64,000 nucleotides of DNA from Patiria pectinifera (lineage: Eukaryota; Echinodermata; Asteroidea; Valvatida; Asterinidae): positions 30,320,392-30,384,391 of the forward strand of contig CM057142.1 in assembly GCA_029964075.1 (NCBI GenBank), written 5' to 3'. The position numbers and the translations under genes were made by a program. The stretch's first letter is position 1. Each line of letters starts with the position of its first letter. The notes beneath the pieces were generated by a model that made no database searches, was not told the origin of the DNA, and saw only the letters and a list, made by a program, of their open reading frames with translations. Positions 23,396 through 35,766 of this stretch are shown piece after piece.

Positions 23396-25464
23396 ACACT
23401 GACATGTGATCAATGATCCACCAATCAGATGACGGGGATTCATTCAGGTGTTGTATAATAACGAATGTCACGTGATGTGAGTTCCACCAATCAAATGACA
23501 AGGATTATATGTCGGTTAAATAAACTTTATTCACGAGTCGGCCATATTAAATTGAAATCGAGGTAAAGTCTTCATTTTGGGAACTTGCGAGTAGAAATGA
23601 AAGCAATGAAATAAAAGTTCATTCCAAAATAATACCAGTCTGCTCTGATGAATAATTTAAAATGTGTGATTAAACATACCCTAATGTTTAAAGCCAAATT
23701 TAAAAAAAAAAATGAAAGTGAGGCTTGGAATGCACTCCAATCATAGTCTGGCACCATCCCTTTCAACAGTTTACAATGTATAAAATAGATTCAGGGAACA
23801 CGATCAAAAATGGCTTCCTTGTGAATAAGCAATTTGCTGGTTAGGATTAAAAAAAAGTGTATTTGGACAAGTGGAATAAAGATGTGTAGTATGAGGGAAT
23901 TTTAAACCCAAGAATTTAAACCCAAGAGTTGCCATTTTATATGGCCTATTCAAAGTGATAAACCCCATTGGCCTCCCCCCCCCAGAAAAAACCCAATTAT
24001 TATAATAACAGAATTAATTACAACCAAAAAAACCCTAAAAACAAGTGTGAAGAAGGCTTTAAGGAGTCAAATGATTTTTTTTTTGTAAAAACCTGCATTG
24101 TCTCATGGTGTTGAAAAAGAACACAACATTTTATTTTGATAATTCCCAGTGCTATAATTTTGTGTATTTTGTTATATTAAGCTTTTAATAAGAACCTTTG
24201 AGCTTAGTAAATGAAACCATGGAGGAATAAGAAGACATCATGATCTTCCATTGGATGAAACAACACCTTGATTTCTCAACCATGAGCCCCCCCCCCCTTT
24301 TACCCATGAGCCTCCGTCCTAAAAATATAATCCCATGTCCAACCATTGTCTGGATTCACGGATATACCCCAGGCTGTTTTTGTACATCTGTTGCAGAATA
24401 ACACCCTTTAAAAACCTGCCATGCGCTTTATCAATAATCTTTTGTGATCGCTGAATGTATTTGTATTTTATGTCCCACAACACACAAGCTTTTGGAGTAT
24501 GTCTGGTAACCAAAGGTCACACAACTGGCCTTGAAGTTATGATCCATGTACTGTGCCAATAATGAACCCACGCTGTGTACAAGGGCTTTTTAAATTCGTG
24601 TTCATGCGTTGTATTAGCGGAGGTCCACTGAACTTGGGCATGCATCCGTTCATTTGTATATAGGCCTAATCGGAAATTTCCGTAACTGCTGTGCTTAACT
24701 CAACAAGTCTGTATAATTCTGTGAGTATGAATTATGATTTTTAATATATCAGTACTTTAATACATTATTTGCCTGGAATATCTGTGTGGTGTGAGATCAA
24801 TGCATGCCCCCGCCCACCCCCATTACTTCCAAGTGCTCTGTACTTGTCCTGAACTAACTGCAGCTTAGTAAATATGTTTATGAAATATATTTTATAGAGT
24901 TCTGGTTGGCAGCCATATGAAACTGGTCTGATTTGGTCTCTGTATATTCTCTTAAAGCCAGTTTAAATATAAATTACCAGTGTATTTTCATGTAGCTGTA
25001 ATCATGTATGTGCAAGTACCAGTACTGTACTGTCCTGAATATTGCTCATTGTTTGCATATTTTGTGTGTGTGGAATTGGAGCTGATTTTGAAGGAAACTT
25101 TTACTGTTTTTGCTGTAATATCTTTGTTCGTTTTGCTGTCTGCCTACGGTTCTGAAATTTGCATCAGATTCAGTACCTACCTATTTGCATGATAAATTCT
25201 TGTGTCTTTTTCTAACCTTACCTCACTTAGGTTTTATTTGTTTTTCTCATTACATGTATATAAATCAGTCGTGTGCTAGTCCAGCATGCTGAGTTTTAAT
25301 GCTGAGTTTTTGGAGAAAACAGAATTATGTAACTGGTTTTTAACCAGTTTGTCATATGTTCTCCTATTCTCATTGCAAACTTTTGGACCTTTTCAGAAAC
25401 TTAAAATTTATGACAGACCAATTGTAATTATCTCTGTTCATTATTTTCTTTGTTTCTTTCCAGT
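23396..25464. other. APMAP upstream region; probable 5'UTR exon not placed
   Basis: The acceptor at 25463-25464 implies an upstream non-coding exon. ATTGAAATCGAG/GTAAAG near 23,560 is one candidate donor. Otherwise unique AT-rich sequence. Confidence 0.3.
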
Positions 25465-25473
25465 AAACAAGAA

Positions 25474-25570
25474 TGCAGGGTAATGCAAAACAGCGTAAGG
25501 GGAAAAAGACTACCCCTGCTTCCAAACCATCCGTGCAGAAGCCAGCTAAAAGTAAAACTACAAGCAAGAG
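25474..25570 (+). CDS. APMAP: APMAP coding exon 1, apparent 1-nt frameshift
   Basis: Basic cytosolic tail (K/T/P/S-rich). An acceptor-like TTTCTTTCCAG ends at 25464, nine bases before the ATG, so a 5'UTR exon probably lies upstream. The shift falls at the G/A run around 25498-25507 (AAGGGAAAAAG). Assembly error or natural variant are likelier than gene loss, since every other exon is intact. Confidence 0.7.
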
Positions 25571-28500
25571 GTATAAAATAATAAGAAACATTTATAAACC
25601 TCTGCCTAACTAAGGCAAACCTCTAAACCCAAAGATTTGTTTTCATGTTTTGCTGGATTATATGCCACCATGATACGTCTTAGGCCAAAAAAAAAAAAGG
25701 TTCCGGTTTCTGGTATGCGCACGCGTCGCCGTAGCCATGCGCGTCAGCAAAATGAAAAAGGTTTTTTTTTCAATGAAAGATGATGTCTCAAAACCGCCAA
25801 ACTCACTGGTTTGACTGGAATCCTGCTGCTGCACAATTTTAACGTGTTTTTAGATTGGGTTATGGTCGAGAATAAGCTTTATGCGGCCTCTCTGGACTCC
25901 CATATATTTGCACTAAGTTTAGTCGGGCACCATTTGCAGTCATCAGCTGACATTTGAAGCAAAAAAAATCAGGTAAAAAAAAAACAAAGCCGTGTCACCA
26001 CACCACTTTTTGGGCAAGCTCCATACCAGAAACCAGAGACTTTTTTTTTTGGGCCTTACTGGAATAATGTATTTATTTGCACCCAGTTGTAGGTGTGTAT
26101 AACTTGTCAACACGGTTGTGGTTGGCGCTTTTTTATACACAGCTAGTTTGAATGGGTGTTGAATTGGAAAAAACCTGAGTACAGTGCCAGTAAATGTCAT
26201 TTGATTTATACAACCCTGTGGTAAGAATTAACTGAACCCTGGAGCAGGATTTAACATACTGCATTGCTGCATTAGGAATATGCACATATTTTGAATTTTC
26301 TTTTTTTTTTGTAGCCGGGGCATCGGTTTTCCCATTCATTGACTACAGAGATAATCTGTTCACTTTTTGTTCTTTTCTTTGAAATTAACTGATTAAAGAA
26401 AATAGGTTAAGCATAAAAGGATGCTCTACATACAGAAGTTGTTCTCCATGGCGATAGCATGTTGAAATTATACTTGTGCAGTTACAAAATCAAGTACATG
26501 TACATTTCTAGAATGCCTTGCAAGTCCTTCTGAGAAAAACAAATCTCAGAGTTCGCCATTTTGAAAGAGTAATTCACTTTAGTGGATGACAATTTTGATG
26601 AAGCTTTGATTTTTGTCAACTTACACATATGAATTTTTTTTTACATATACTCTGCTCAGATCTTCATGGAGTAGAACTCTGGCTGTAGTTGCTGTTATGG
26701 CTACTGCCTTTGGCATCGTGGTGTATCTTCTGCCATGCCCAATTGACCCAGTACCTATCAGGTAAGGTTGCTTGGGAATTATGAAAAAAATTCTCAAAAA
26801 GTAAAGTTCATATTCTGCCTCGTGACTTCAAGTTGCTTTCCCTGTGCTCTTCATCAACTAGTTCAATTTTTGTTTACTGTTCATTAATTTTTTAACTTGT
26901 ATGTTTGATTCCAACCCACAAACTTCCTTTCTTCCCTCCCCCCACCCCCCTCTGATTTTTTTTTTTGGGGGGGGGGATTGTCTTCCCAACCCTCTAAAAG
27001 AATGTTTTTGTTTTGGGCACAAATAGATCGCGTATCTGCAATCGGCTGATCGAGAACTTGTTCCTGATGCTAGCCGATTTCAGGCACAATTCAAAATATG
27101 ACTCAATGTTCAGATTGTTGGCAATGTTTGAATTAAAATCGATATTTGGATTATTAATTTCATCACCACCAAAGTACTTTGTAATCTGTTGTTTTTTATT
27201 TTAACTCATAGCTTGCCCTCACCTCCAGCACTGGAAGGCCCCCTAGCACCCAATAAATTGCTTCAGGAAGCTGAAATCTTGCTACATGGAAAAGTGGTTG
27301 GGCCGGAGGCATTAGAGTTCCGAGATGGTAAGCTAATCAATGTTAGATTTATGGATTTTATGGGACAGACGGTGGCTGTTTTTGTTTCAACTGAAGGCAG
27401 AGTTGTGCAATAACTGTCAATTTTTTTCCAGGATTTAGAGTCCCATACGTGGACATTACTTGTCAACCTGTACACAAACATGAGACTGGTCTGAAAAATT
27501 CCAAGTGTTTTCTCATAAAATGCTTCAATATTTTCCCTGCAAAATTTTACTTTTTAGGACATGTTATTGCTTTCTGATGGCTGATAGTTCACTGCAGGGA
27601 AAAATTAGTGATGTCCATGAATGGAATTCTTCCCATAATCCTTGTAGAATGGGATATTTATGTGTTGGATTAAAAAACAGATTTGGCTCAAATATTTCAG
27701 TAGATCCATTGGCAGACTCTGCCTTACTTTGTATTTTTATACTTCAATGTGAATTTTGAAAAAAGTTGTCACTAGTGAAAGGTGGTTTATGCAAAAAGTC
27801 TACATTAAGCAGGCCTTTTACTAAAAACATATTATTTTTCCTCGTAATGACAGGTGCAATATACACAGGAACGGGAGACGGGCAAGTCATCAGGATAAAG
27901 AATGACAAAATAACAACCGTTGCAAAGTTTGGAACCCCACCGTGTGGTAGGTCTTGTTTGAAATTAATGTCAGAAGTGCTGTTATGTAATTGTGCAGTGT
28001 GAACGTAGTAGATATGGCAAGGGCTGATGATTTGCTATCAGTCTATGTTGTGCATTTTCTATTTGTTATACGGTCTCTGGGTGCACAATTAACTTCCTTT
28101 GTCGAGGAAAAGAAAGAGACAGGGACACTTCAGTGCTGTTTCTCCGTCATTCACTAACAGTCCAGTAACATACTTCGTAATAATTTGGTAATTTTGTTTT
28201 TTGATGCTTGCAAATGTTGTATAATTCCCTTTAAAGCTATAGTCCATCATTTGCAGCCATCCGAAAAAGTAACTGGCGTATTATCAAAGTTGTTGAAAAA
28301 CATACTTGGTTGAAAGATAGTAAGTGGACTAAACTCCCTGTGAAATTAATCTTTCTGGCAAGCTATCATTTTGAAGTAATCAACGAAAGATGGCCTTTTC
28401 AATGGAAATTTAAATTAGTAGTTAGTTTTGTTATTCGGCGCAGCGCGCGCAAGCATTGCACAATGCAAAGGCGCGCGGGTTGCTATAATTCGTGTGATCA

Positions 28501-31500
28501 GTGTGCGACATGGCGTAAAGCTGCAATTCAAAACAATTCAAAACATGATTCAGCAACTTTTGATTTGAAATTGAGATCCTAGAATGCTGTTTTTCTCGGA
28601 ATATACAGCTGAATTCTGAGCTGAAACTTCATCGGGTTAGTTGTTCAGTATCCTTCATTAGATTTTGAACACTTTTGTTGCCTCAAACGATCAAAATGCA
28701 CAAGTTACAAATGATGGACTATATCTTTAATGCACGAGGCCTACTATCAGATGTTCATTAGGGGAAAATCTCAGGCTTGAAACAATGTAACAACACACGA
28801 TGTTTGGCTTGATTGAATTCTTTTGTGCAGGACTTCAAAAAGATGAACATACCTGCGGACGCCCTCTTGGACTGAGGTTCCACACGGACGGATTTCTCTA
28901 CGTGATGGATGCATATCTTGGACTTTACAAAGTAGATGTGGATACAGGTATGAGCATGTTGAACATTGTCAAGGTTTGATACTCCTTCACTTGGTTAGGA
29001 GACGCACATTTCAGTGTATGGACTTCACGCACAAGTACCCCTCAACGGCTTTCGAAAGTGGTCTCAAAACACCATCCACGGAGTCCATTGTGGCTTAATT
29101 TGTAAAAGTGGGATTTGAACCTGCAACCTCCAAAGCGCTGAGCTGACTGAGCAACCATCCCGGTGTTATTAGCGGACTCCCAATTTGACAATCACCTCAT
29201 TTGCTACTCAAAAGCAAAACCCATACTTGTTGCAAGGGTTAAGCTCAGTGATGGTAGTAGCATATAGCCATCTGTAAACCTGGGAAACGGCAATCAGGAT
29301 CAATGTGAGGAGGTACACATTAGAAATATTCTGGGGAAAAAAATGCTTCAAAACCAAATCTGGCAATTTTCTGACATATGTCTTGAACTTTTCAATACCC
29401 CAGCTTTGACTTTGACGTAAGCTTCATCTCCAGTTAACGAATCATCTAGCGCAAACATGCAAATGGAAGTATTCTTAAACTCATGTAGGAACATTACCCG
29501 GAAATGTACTTACCCATTTAACAAGAAAATCTGTGCTCAAAGTGAAGTTAAGACTGGTAAAAATACCCTGTGGAATTATTCCCCATGAAATGGTGTCATT
29601 GGGAAGAAAACAATCATTGGAAGTGGTTTAAAATAAGAAAAGTGCCCGAAGGCGCAGTTTTTTATGTGCGTAGGCAACGGACTCCAGTTACGAGAACCCA
29701 AAACTTGTGCATACATTTTCTCTGTTTTCTCAAAATGTTTAGTAACCACTGAGCTGAAAATTCAACAAGTTAGTTGTTATGTACCCCTCTTAAGGTTTTG
29801 AGCAATTTTGTTCCTTTAACCCTATATAATCACTGTAGCGCCCGAAACCACCCTGCCTGTTACTGCATTGCCCGAAACCGCCCGAGCACTCTATGGTTTT
29901 ACAGATTTTTCAGTGAGTAAAAACAATGTATAGCACAATGAAGTCCAGGTGATAATGGATTAAACGAATAAAATGCCAAAAAGCAAATGTTCCTATACCT
30001 TTGTTTTTCCTGCAGCAGGACATTAAGCAAGAGCCCCATAAGTGTTCTAAAAATCTCCCGGAGCCAACTTAAGCCACAGACTAGACGAAGTTGAGGTTTC
30101 GAAAAACCCCAAAGTTGCCATTATAACCTCTGTGTGCTTTGAATGATGCCAAATAATATCTCTTTATTGATTTCATTCCAAAGGTGAGACTACCAAACTC
30201 TTGTCAGGGGAGGACCCAATAGAAGGCAAACCCATGAGGTTCCTGAATGACCTGGACATCGACTCGGACGGGGTCATTTATTTCACTGACTCCAGTTATC
30301 GTTGGCAACGGCGTCAAAACCGACATGCTGTTCTAGAAAACACAAACACTGCTAGGTAATTGCGCCTATCAAATGTTTCCAACCCCCTTTGTTATTGCAA
30401 ACCAGAGATCTGTGAATACCTCCATGTGAAAACACTATTAATGTGGTAATATACGGTACTGATCTAACGTTTATTTTAAAATATACAATTATCTTCGAAA
30501 TGTGGCAAGTTTTTTGTTTTTGTTTTTGTGTTGACAGAGTGTTAAAGTTTGACCCCAAGTCTGGTGAAAAGTCGGTGATAATTGACAATCTTTGTTTTGC
30601 TAATGGCGTACAGCTGTCTCCTGATCAAGACTTTCTTCTAGTAACTGAAACAACATATGCTCGGATAAAAAAGTAAGTTGAGCTCAGAATCGTAAGAAGT
30701 AAAAGTGCTCGACTTAGATGGAATCAAAGCAATGCACCATGACATTTCAGCCAGTATATCAGCTCACGATCTCTAGTAGATGCCATTTTAATTACTATAG
30801 ATTACTTTGACAACCATTGTTTCTGAGGTGGCATCAGGGTCGTGCAAGTCGCCCTAAGGTAGTACGCACGCACTCTGGGCTCCTTTGATTTAGGTATGAA
30901 CAAAATGCGCCCGCCTTGTCTTTAAGAACGTGTGTGGCATGTGGGGGTGTTCAGACATTCAAACCATGGACGAAAAATGCCGGAGAACAAAAGAGAACAA
31001 TATTGTCCGCGATTGCCAGCATATACGTCCGCGATTGGGGTCATGTACAAAACATATGGGAGTCTTCCTAAGAACAAGAGGGACAATAGGACGCCCACGA
31101 CCGAAAGTGTAAATACGAGTGGGTGCGTGGACGAGGTGCCACCTCAAAAATGGCTCCTACTTTTGTTTGCTGGATTATATTCTATGCATACAGAGTAAAA
31201 TTTACATCTTTGCTCTGAGCAAAAGTGGGGATTCCCAAAGAATTGTTTCTTCACTTTGGGACCCAATGAATGAACTGTGGAAGGTGTTGTGTATTCTTTT
31301 CAAAGTCTAGTGAGGTACCTTTAGTAGTGTTGGTATATCTGATGGCACATTGTGAATTCATACCTCAAACTTAAATGACAATTGCTCACCAAATGACCGG
31401 AGAGGCTTAGAGTAAATGATATGCAACTAATTTCTCATTTGGCATATTGTTTATCAAATGAGTAGGAGCATATGTGATGCGATCAGGCTAAATGAGTGGT

Positions 31501-34500
31501 TTGTTGAGAATTTTCATCGATTCAGGCCAAAATAGGACCTTCATCACATTTCTTGGTGTTCCGACTTCCATAATTTTTGAACTAAAGATGATATCAGCAT
31601 GCTAAAGATCAGTTTTCACAGCAGTAATGCTGAAATTGTGCTCTTTTCAAATCTGTAAAAAAAAAAAAAAAGGACCAGGGTCGACAAACGACTCATTTAG
31701 CTTGATCGCATCACATATTGGAAAATGATATTGAGATGCTTCATTCTAATCGGGTAATGTGTGCATGCATGGAGCAATATACATACTTCAAATGTAATCA
31801 GTGTTTATTGATTTAGCAAGACATTCTGAGAGCACTTGTCCGGTTTTCGAAGATCTTTTCCTCACTGTCCCCTGGTTCTTATCACAAATTAAAGAGATTT
31901 CTTATCACGTGGTGCATCCGCAAACTTACTCTTACTATTCTCTCTTGGTTTGCCAACAGATATTGGCTGAAGGGTCCAAAGAAGGGACAAGTTGAGATAT
32001 TTGCCGAGAACCTTCCGGGGTTGGTCGACAACATCCGACCCAGACAAGCAGGGGGTTACTGGGTAGGGATGGCCGTCGTCAGGAAACAGCCGATTTCCTT
32101 GTATGATGTCATGGTTGCAAGGCCCTGGATGGTTAGATTATACGCAAAGGTAGGATCCGGGTTACAGACTCGTGAGATTACTCAATCGGTCAACACATGG
32201 TCTCACTCAGTGTTATTCCTTTACTCTTAATTAAAGATATAGTCCCTCATTTGTAATTTGCGCATTTTGTTCGTTTGAAGCAACAAAAGTGTTCAAAATC
32301 TAATGAAGGATACTGAACAACTAACCTGATGAAGTTTCAGCTCCGCTTCAGCTGTATATTGCGAGAAAAACAGCATTCTAGGATCTCAATTTCAAATCAA
32401 AAATTGCTGAATCATGTTTTGAATTGTTTTGAATTGCAGCTATACACGATGTCGCGCACTGATCTGACAAATTATAGCAACCGCGCGCGTGTGCATCGTG
32501 CCAATGCTTGCGCGCGCTTCGCCGAATAACAAAACGAACTATTAATTTAAATTTCCTACGGTGCGTCTTAAGACGCAAGGCCTTCTTTCGTTGATTACTT
32601 CAAAGGTGATGACAGCTTGCCATAAAGAATAATTTCACAGGAAGTTTAGTCCATCTTTCAACCAAGTATGTTTTTCAACAATAATTATGCCAGTTACTTT
32701 TCGGATGGCTGCAAATGATGGACTATAGCTTTAAAGGAAACATGCAGTGGAAATTCTGCTCATCTTGTTTTCATGCACATTACTATGTGTTGCAACAATA
32801 CATACTAGATCTTAATACTTGTTTTCATTGGAAGTGACAAGAAAGTGGTAATTTTTCAATTATTAGCAAATCCTTTCATCAATGCATGTAAAAGGGCGCT
32901 ATTTTGCTTTTGTCACACGAACTCCTTGTCAAACAGCATATGAACAGTACAACTTATAATTAGTTCCTTCAAAATTACCTACAATAAAAAGTTTTGAAGA
33001 AATCTTTACCACTACTATTGTCCAAACAAGCTGTTTAACATTATAAACAGGTATTAAGTGCAACTTACTCCAAGAAAAGTTTGATATATATTTGTACACA
33101 AAGCTATGGAGACATTACTGTTCTGCCTTGAATGGCATATGCACGCTTTGGCTCATGGATATGGAAATTTTCATTAGCATAAAAACTAAAATGTTGAAAT
33201 TTCTCCCTTTTACTGCTACAAAGGAGGTGGGAAAGTCATAGTAACATGGCAAGAAAGCTGTTTTTCAAAGTATTTAACTCATAAAAATCCTATTACATGT
33301 TCCCTTTTAAGGCTTCTTTCTGTTTTCAACATATTCATGATGACAAAATTTTATCATACCCATAGCCATATCTTACTCAGTGTGAGGACTCAATCATTTG
33401 TGGTTTCACTTAACTATAGCTAAACCCTCCTGCTGTCTGAACAGTCACAGACAGTCAAAAAATCAATCCTCTTACCATGCCTTTTACACAGGCAATTGAC
33501 CAACACTCAGTTCATATTTTCAGCAAGCACTGTGTGACCAGTCAAATTCAGTCAACAGACAAAAGCAAGCAACTGGTAGGCAAAGATGGCTTATCAATCA
33601 CCTACAGTCAAAGCATATAGCTGTATCAAGTTACATAAACAGTCACAGCCAGTTAATCCTGCTTTATGTTCGCAGGGAACACTCAACCGTTAAAAACAGT
33701 TACTTGGCTAATTTTGACTGAAAGGACAACTTTGCACAGAATGCATGTTTTTTAATGACGGATGCTTGTTTTTCTTTAACGTTTGTCATACTTGTAGCCA
33801 AGTTTCTAAACCCATACTTTTACTCAAACTTATCAAAATGTTTTTTTTTTACAAAAAGTGATGTGAGGACTTACGCTCTGATCCTCAAATACCTGATTTC
33901 TGTATCTTATACTTATACGCATACAAATTACTTGATTACAACCTTTGCTTCTGTTGTTTAAATCATGACTAACGTTATAGAGCTGTGAAATAGACAAATT
34001 GTTCAGCAAATTTATTTGCAGAACTGTGCAACAACTATAGCCAGTAAGTTTAATGAAGAGTATTTCGTGTTGAATTTTCATGGTGCATGTGCATTGAGCC
34101 TGGTCATTCATATTCCGATGTACGGGTCAGATTACGGGTACTTATTTTCTTGCACTTGTTTACTCGCACACTTTTTTTCTAATTTTTTTGTACAATTGTT
34201 TTCTTCCAAAACTAAACAAAACAACAAATTAACAAAAACAAAATCTCATTATTCGGCTCAATACACACGCACTTGCTCAGGTGCCCATTTCTTACAAGCT
34301 CTGCTTCTTTATGGGTCCCTCCACAGTATCTTTCCAACTTATTGTTTGCTTACCTTCGACTTTATTCAAAGTGTTTTTCTGCTGGTCTCTATAAGATTGT
34401 CATTGTCATTGTTATTGATATTTTTTTGGTACTGTGGAAATATACTGAACTGAATTGAACTGCTTTTGTTGCCCAAAACATGGCCTGGAACAATCAAATT

Positions 34501-35531
34501 TGTTGCTTGTTAGTCCAACTGAGAAACAAGTTGTAGGTTGTCACTGGCGTCTTCGACTATATTTAATTACTAAATTGAATAGAAATATTCACATGAAGGT
34601 CACCCCAACATGCCATTCATCAGTTCCTTTTGAATAAAAGAAAATACAGTGGTCTAGTAAAAACTACTATAGCTGTGTACTGAACAGTCACAAGGAAATG
34701 TTTTTCTTAGGTTAAAACAACACCAGCAACACAAAAGGGGATACAGATTTTTGTAAGGCATAGTGCTGGCCAAAATTTGACCCTGTTTTTGAGAATTAGG
34801 CCTTTTACTCAAATGCATTTATATTTATGTGCTGTATACTATGGTGCTATTGAATTTGCATTTTATAAAAGAATGGCTCTGATAATTACAGAGTTCGGAT
34901 GAATAAAATCGGTTGTAACAATCAAATGGTCTTGCAAATAGAACAACTTACCCTAAATACTGTACATGGAAAAGTACAATGTAAGGTGCAAGTAGCACTT
35001 AAAATTACTAAGTTTGCCAGTGCATTCTTTCTTAGCTGTGAATACTTGCATCAGATGAAGTACGAAGCTGCGAAAAAGCTTGTGCCAATTTTTATTCTTC
35101 TTAGTCATTTTTAGTGCTACGGTGCTACCTTACTTTTCCATGTATGTTCTGCCTGACTAACATGGCTGCCCACTACTTTTAAATGAAGTACATAATGACA
35201 GAAGTTGTCAATAACAGAACACAGGATAAGAACATTAATCTGCTATGCCAAAATTTTCAACCAGTTGTTTCCCAAACCTATAACTTTGTTCTTTCTTTCT
35301 TTTTATCTGTTTGTCAATTTGTCACAGCTTTTCAACCCGGATTGGATCATTAAATTTCTACCCAAATATGGCCTTGCGATCGCATTGGACGAGAACGGCC
35401 ACATCATCGAGAGCCTCCATGACACCACTGGGCGCAATATTGCCTCAGTCAGTAGCGTACTGGACACTGGGGACTACCTGTACTTTGGATCTTACCACGC
35501 CAAGTTCCTTGGAAGACTAAGGCTGAAGTAG
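25474..35531 (+). CDS. APMAP: Adipocyte plasma membrane-associated protein (strictosidine-synthase-like beta-propeller), 9 coding exons
   Basis: Type II membrane protein of the paraoxonase/strictosidine-synthase-like six-bladed propeller family; vertebrate APMAP shows arylesterase activity. Coding exons: 25474-25570, 26660-26761, 27212-27327, 27854-27946, 28831-28947, 30184-30355, 30538-30672, 31960-32149, 35328-35531. Recognised blocks: short basic tail, one membrane segment ending CPIDPVP, VGPEALEFRDG, CGRPLGLR, IEGKPMRFLNDL, IYFTDSS-RWQRR, FANGVQLSP, ENLPGLVDNIRP and GGYWVGM, ending FLGRLRLK. Exons 2-9 are phase-consistent. Exon 1 is one base short: MQGNAKQRK reads in one frame and GKKTTPASK onward in the frame required by exon 2. 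With that base the protein would be about 408 residues, against 416 in human. Confidence 0.95.
25681..26058. mobile_element. MITE with TAGGCC-poly(A) TIRs in APMAP intron 1
   Basis: TAGGCCAAAAAAAAAAAAGG TTCCGGTTTCTGGTATG faces CATACCAGAAACCAGAG and a T run ending GGGCCTTA. Confidence 0.8.
26660..26761 (+). CDS. APMAP: APMAP coding exon 2 (membrane anchor)
   Basis: Encodes WSRTLAVVAVMATAFGIVVY and the CPIDPVP boundary: a single signal-anchor helix. Phase 2 at both ends; acceptor CTCAG, donor GTAAGG. Confidence 0.9.
27212..27327 (+). CDS. APMAP: APMAP coding exon 3
   Basis: Luminal linker PPALEGPLAPNKLLQEAEIL and HGKVVGPEALEFRD, the start of the propeller (human QLVGPESIA). Donor GTAAGC, phase 1. 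Confidence 0.93.
27854..27946 (+). CDS. APMAP: APMAP coding exon 4
   Basis: GAIYTGTGDGQVIRIKNDKI and FGTPPC: first full propeller blade, aligned to human MFTGTADGRVVKLENGEIE. 93 nt, phase 1-1. Confidence 0.94.
28095..28234 (-). mobile_element. Truncated AGGGAA-family MITE abutting another MITE
   Basis: Ends GCAAATGTTGTATAATTCCC, then TTTAA; its TTAA (28231-28234) is shared with the next element, so the two inserted at the same TTAA. Confidence 0.6.
28231..28730 (+). mobile_element. TTAA-type MITE (AGCTATAGTCC family) in APMAP intron 4
   Basis: 500 bp, TTAAAGCTATAGTCCATCAT / ATGATGGACTATATCTTTAA; TTAA on both sides. Short ORFs inside mirror those of the 32.2-kb copy and are not genes. Confidence 0.85.
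28831..28947 (+). CDS. APMAP: APMAP coding exon 5
   Basis: EHTCGRPLGLRFHTDGFLYV and MDAYLGLYKVDVDTG, matching human VCGRPLGI and VADAYKGLFEV. 117 nt, phase 1-1. Confidence 0.95.
29000..29175 (-). repeat. tRNA-derived SINE, minus strand
   Basis: Minus strand box A TTGCTCAGTCAG and box B GGTTCAAATCC, spaced like a tRNA head; in APMAP intron 5. Confidence 0.6.
29450..29830 (+). mobile_element. Degenerate copy of the AGCTATAGTCC MITE
   Basis: CCCTGTGGAATTATTCC and GAGCTGAAAATTCAACAAGT, then TTAGTTGTTATGTACCCCTC parallel the 28.2-kb copy. In APMAP intron 5. Confidence 0.5.
30184..30355 (+). CDS. APMAP: APMAP coding exon 6
   Basis: LLSGEDPIEGKPMRFLNDLD and GVIYFTDSSYRWQRRQNRH: the best conserved part of the family, including the Asn-Asp of the predicted calcium/active-site floor. 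Confidence 0.96.
30538..30672 (+). CDS. APMAP: APMAP coding exon 7
   Basis: VLKFDPKSGEKSVIIDNL and FANGVQLSPDQDFLLVTETT, another propeller blade with the conserved NGVQLSP. Phase 2-2. Confidence 0.95.
31470..31717. mobile_element. MITE with about 38-bp TIRs in APMAP intron 7
   Basis: TATGTGATGCGATCAGGCTA faces TAGCTTGATCGCATCACATA; non-coding. Confidence 0.8.
31960..32149 (+). CDS. APMAP: APMAP coding exon 8
   Basis: GQVEIFAENLPGLVDNIRP and GGYWVGMAVVRKQP, with the conserved DNIRP of the propeller core. Ends in phase 0 at GTAGGA. Confidence 0.95.
32231..32734 (-). mobile_element. Same TTAA-type MITE, inverted, in APMAP intron 8
   Basis: TTAAAGATATAGTCCCTCAT / ATGATGGACTATAGCTTTAA; highly similar along its length to the reverse complement of 28231-28730. 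Confidence 0.85.
32735..35327. other. APMAP intron 8, nothing further recognised
   Basis: AT-rich unique sequence; open frames here are short and unsupported. Confidence 0.6.
35328..35531 (+). CDS. APMAP: APMAP coding exon 9 and stop
   Basis: Last blade, IKFLPKYGLAIALDENGHI and SLHDTTG, then YFGSYHAKFLGRLRLK and TAG. It follows a 3.2-kb intron. Confidence 0.95.
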   Translation, partial: LFNPDWIIKFLPKYGLAIALDENGHIIESLHDTTGRNIASVSSVLDTGDYLYFGSYHAKFLGRLRLK

Positions 35532-35766
35532 AAGGTCAAAATTCGTGGCTGAATTTCCGATGGCTCTGCTAAAAATGGAGTTCATCACTTACCAATAATA
35601 TTTTGTGCTTTCAGTGCCAATTTTTTTGCTAGTCTTGTTTGAAAATGTTACTATGTGACATTTGTTATGCAAATCATCATTTGAAACTCTGCATTTTTTT
35701 TTTAATTGCCATCAACCTGTCATTGATTTTAATATCAGAACTTTTGGAATCAAGTAAATTAACACA

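Noticed and set aside
28310-32578. Similar open frames at 28310-28582 (+) and 32378-32578 (-) with matching translations
   Set aside because: Both lie inside inverted copies of one TTAA-type MITE; similarity is shared repeat DNA, not a protein family.
34016-34453. 145-codon frame in APMAP intron 8
   Set aside because: Low-complexity T-rich sequence with no similarity I recognise and no splice support.
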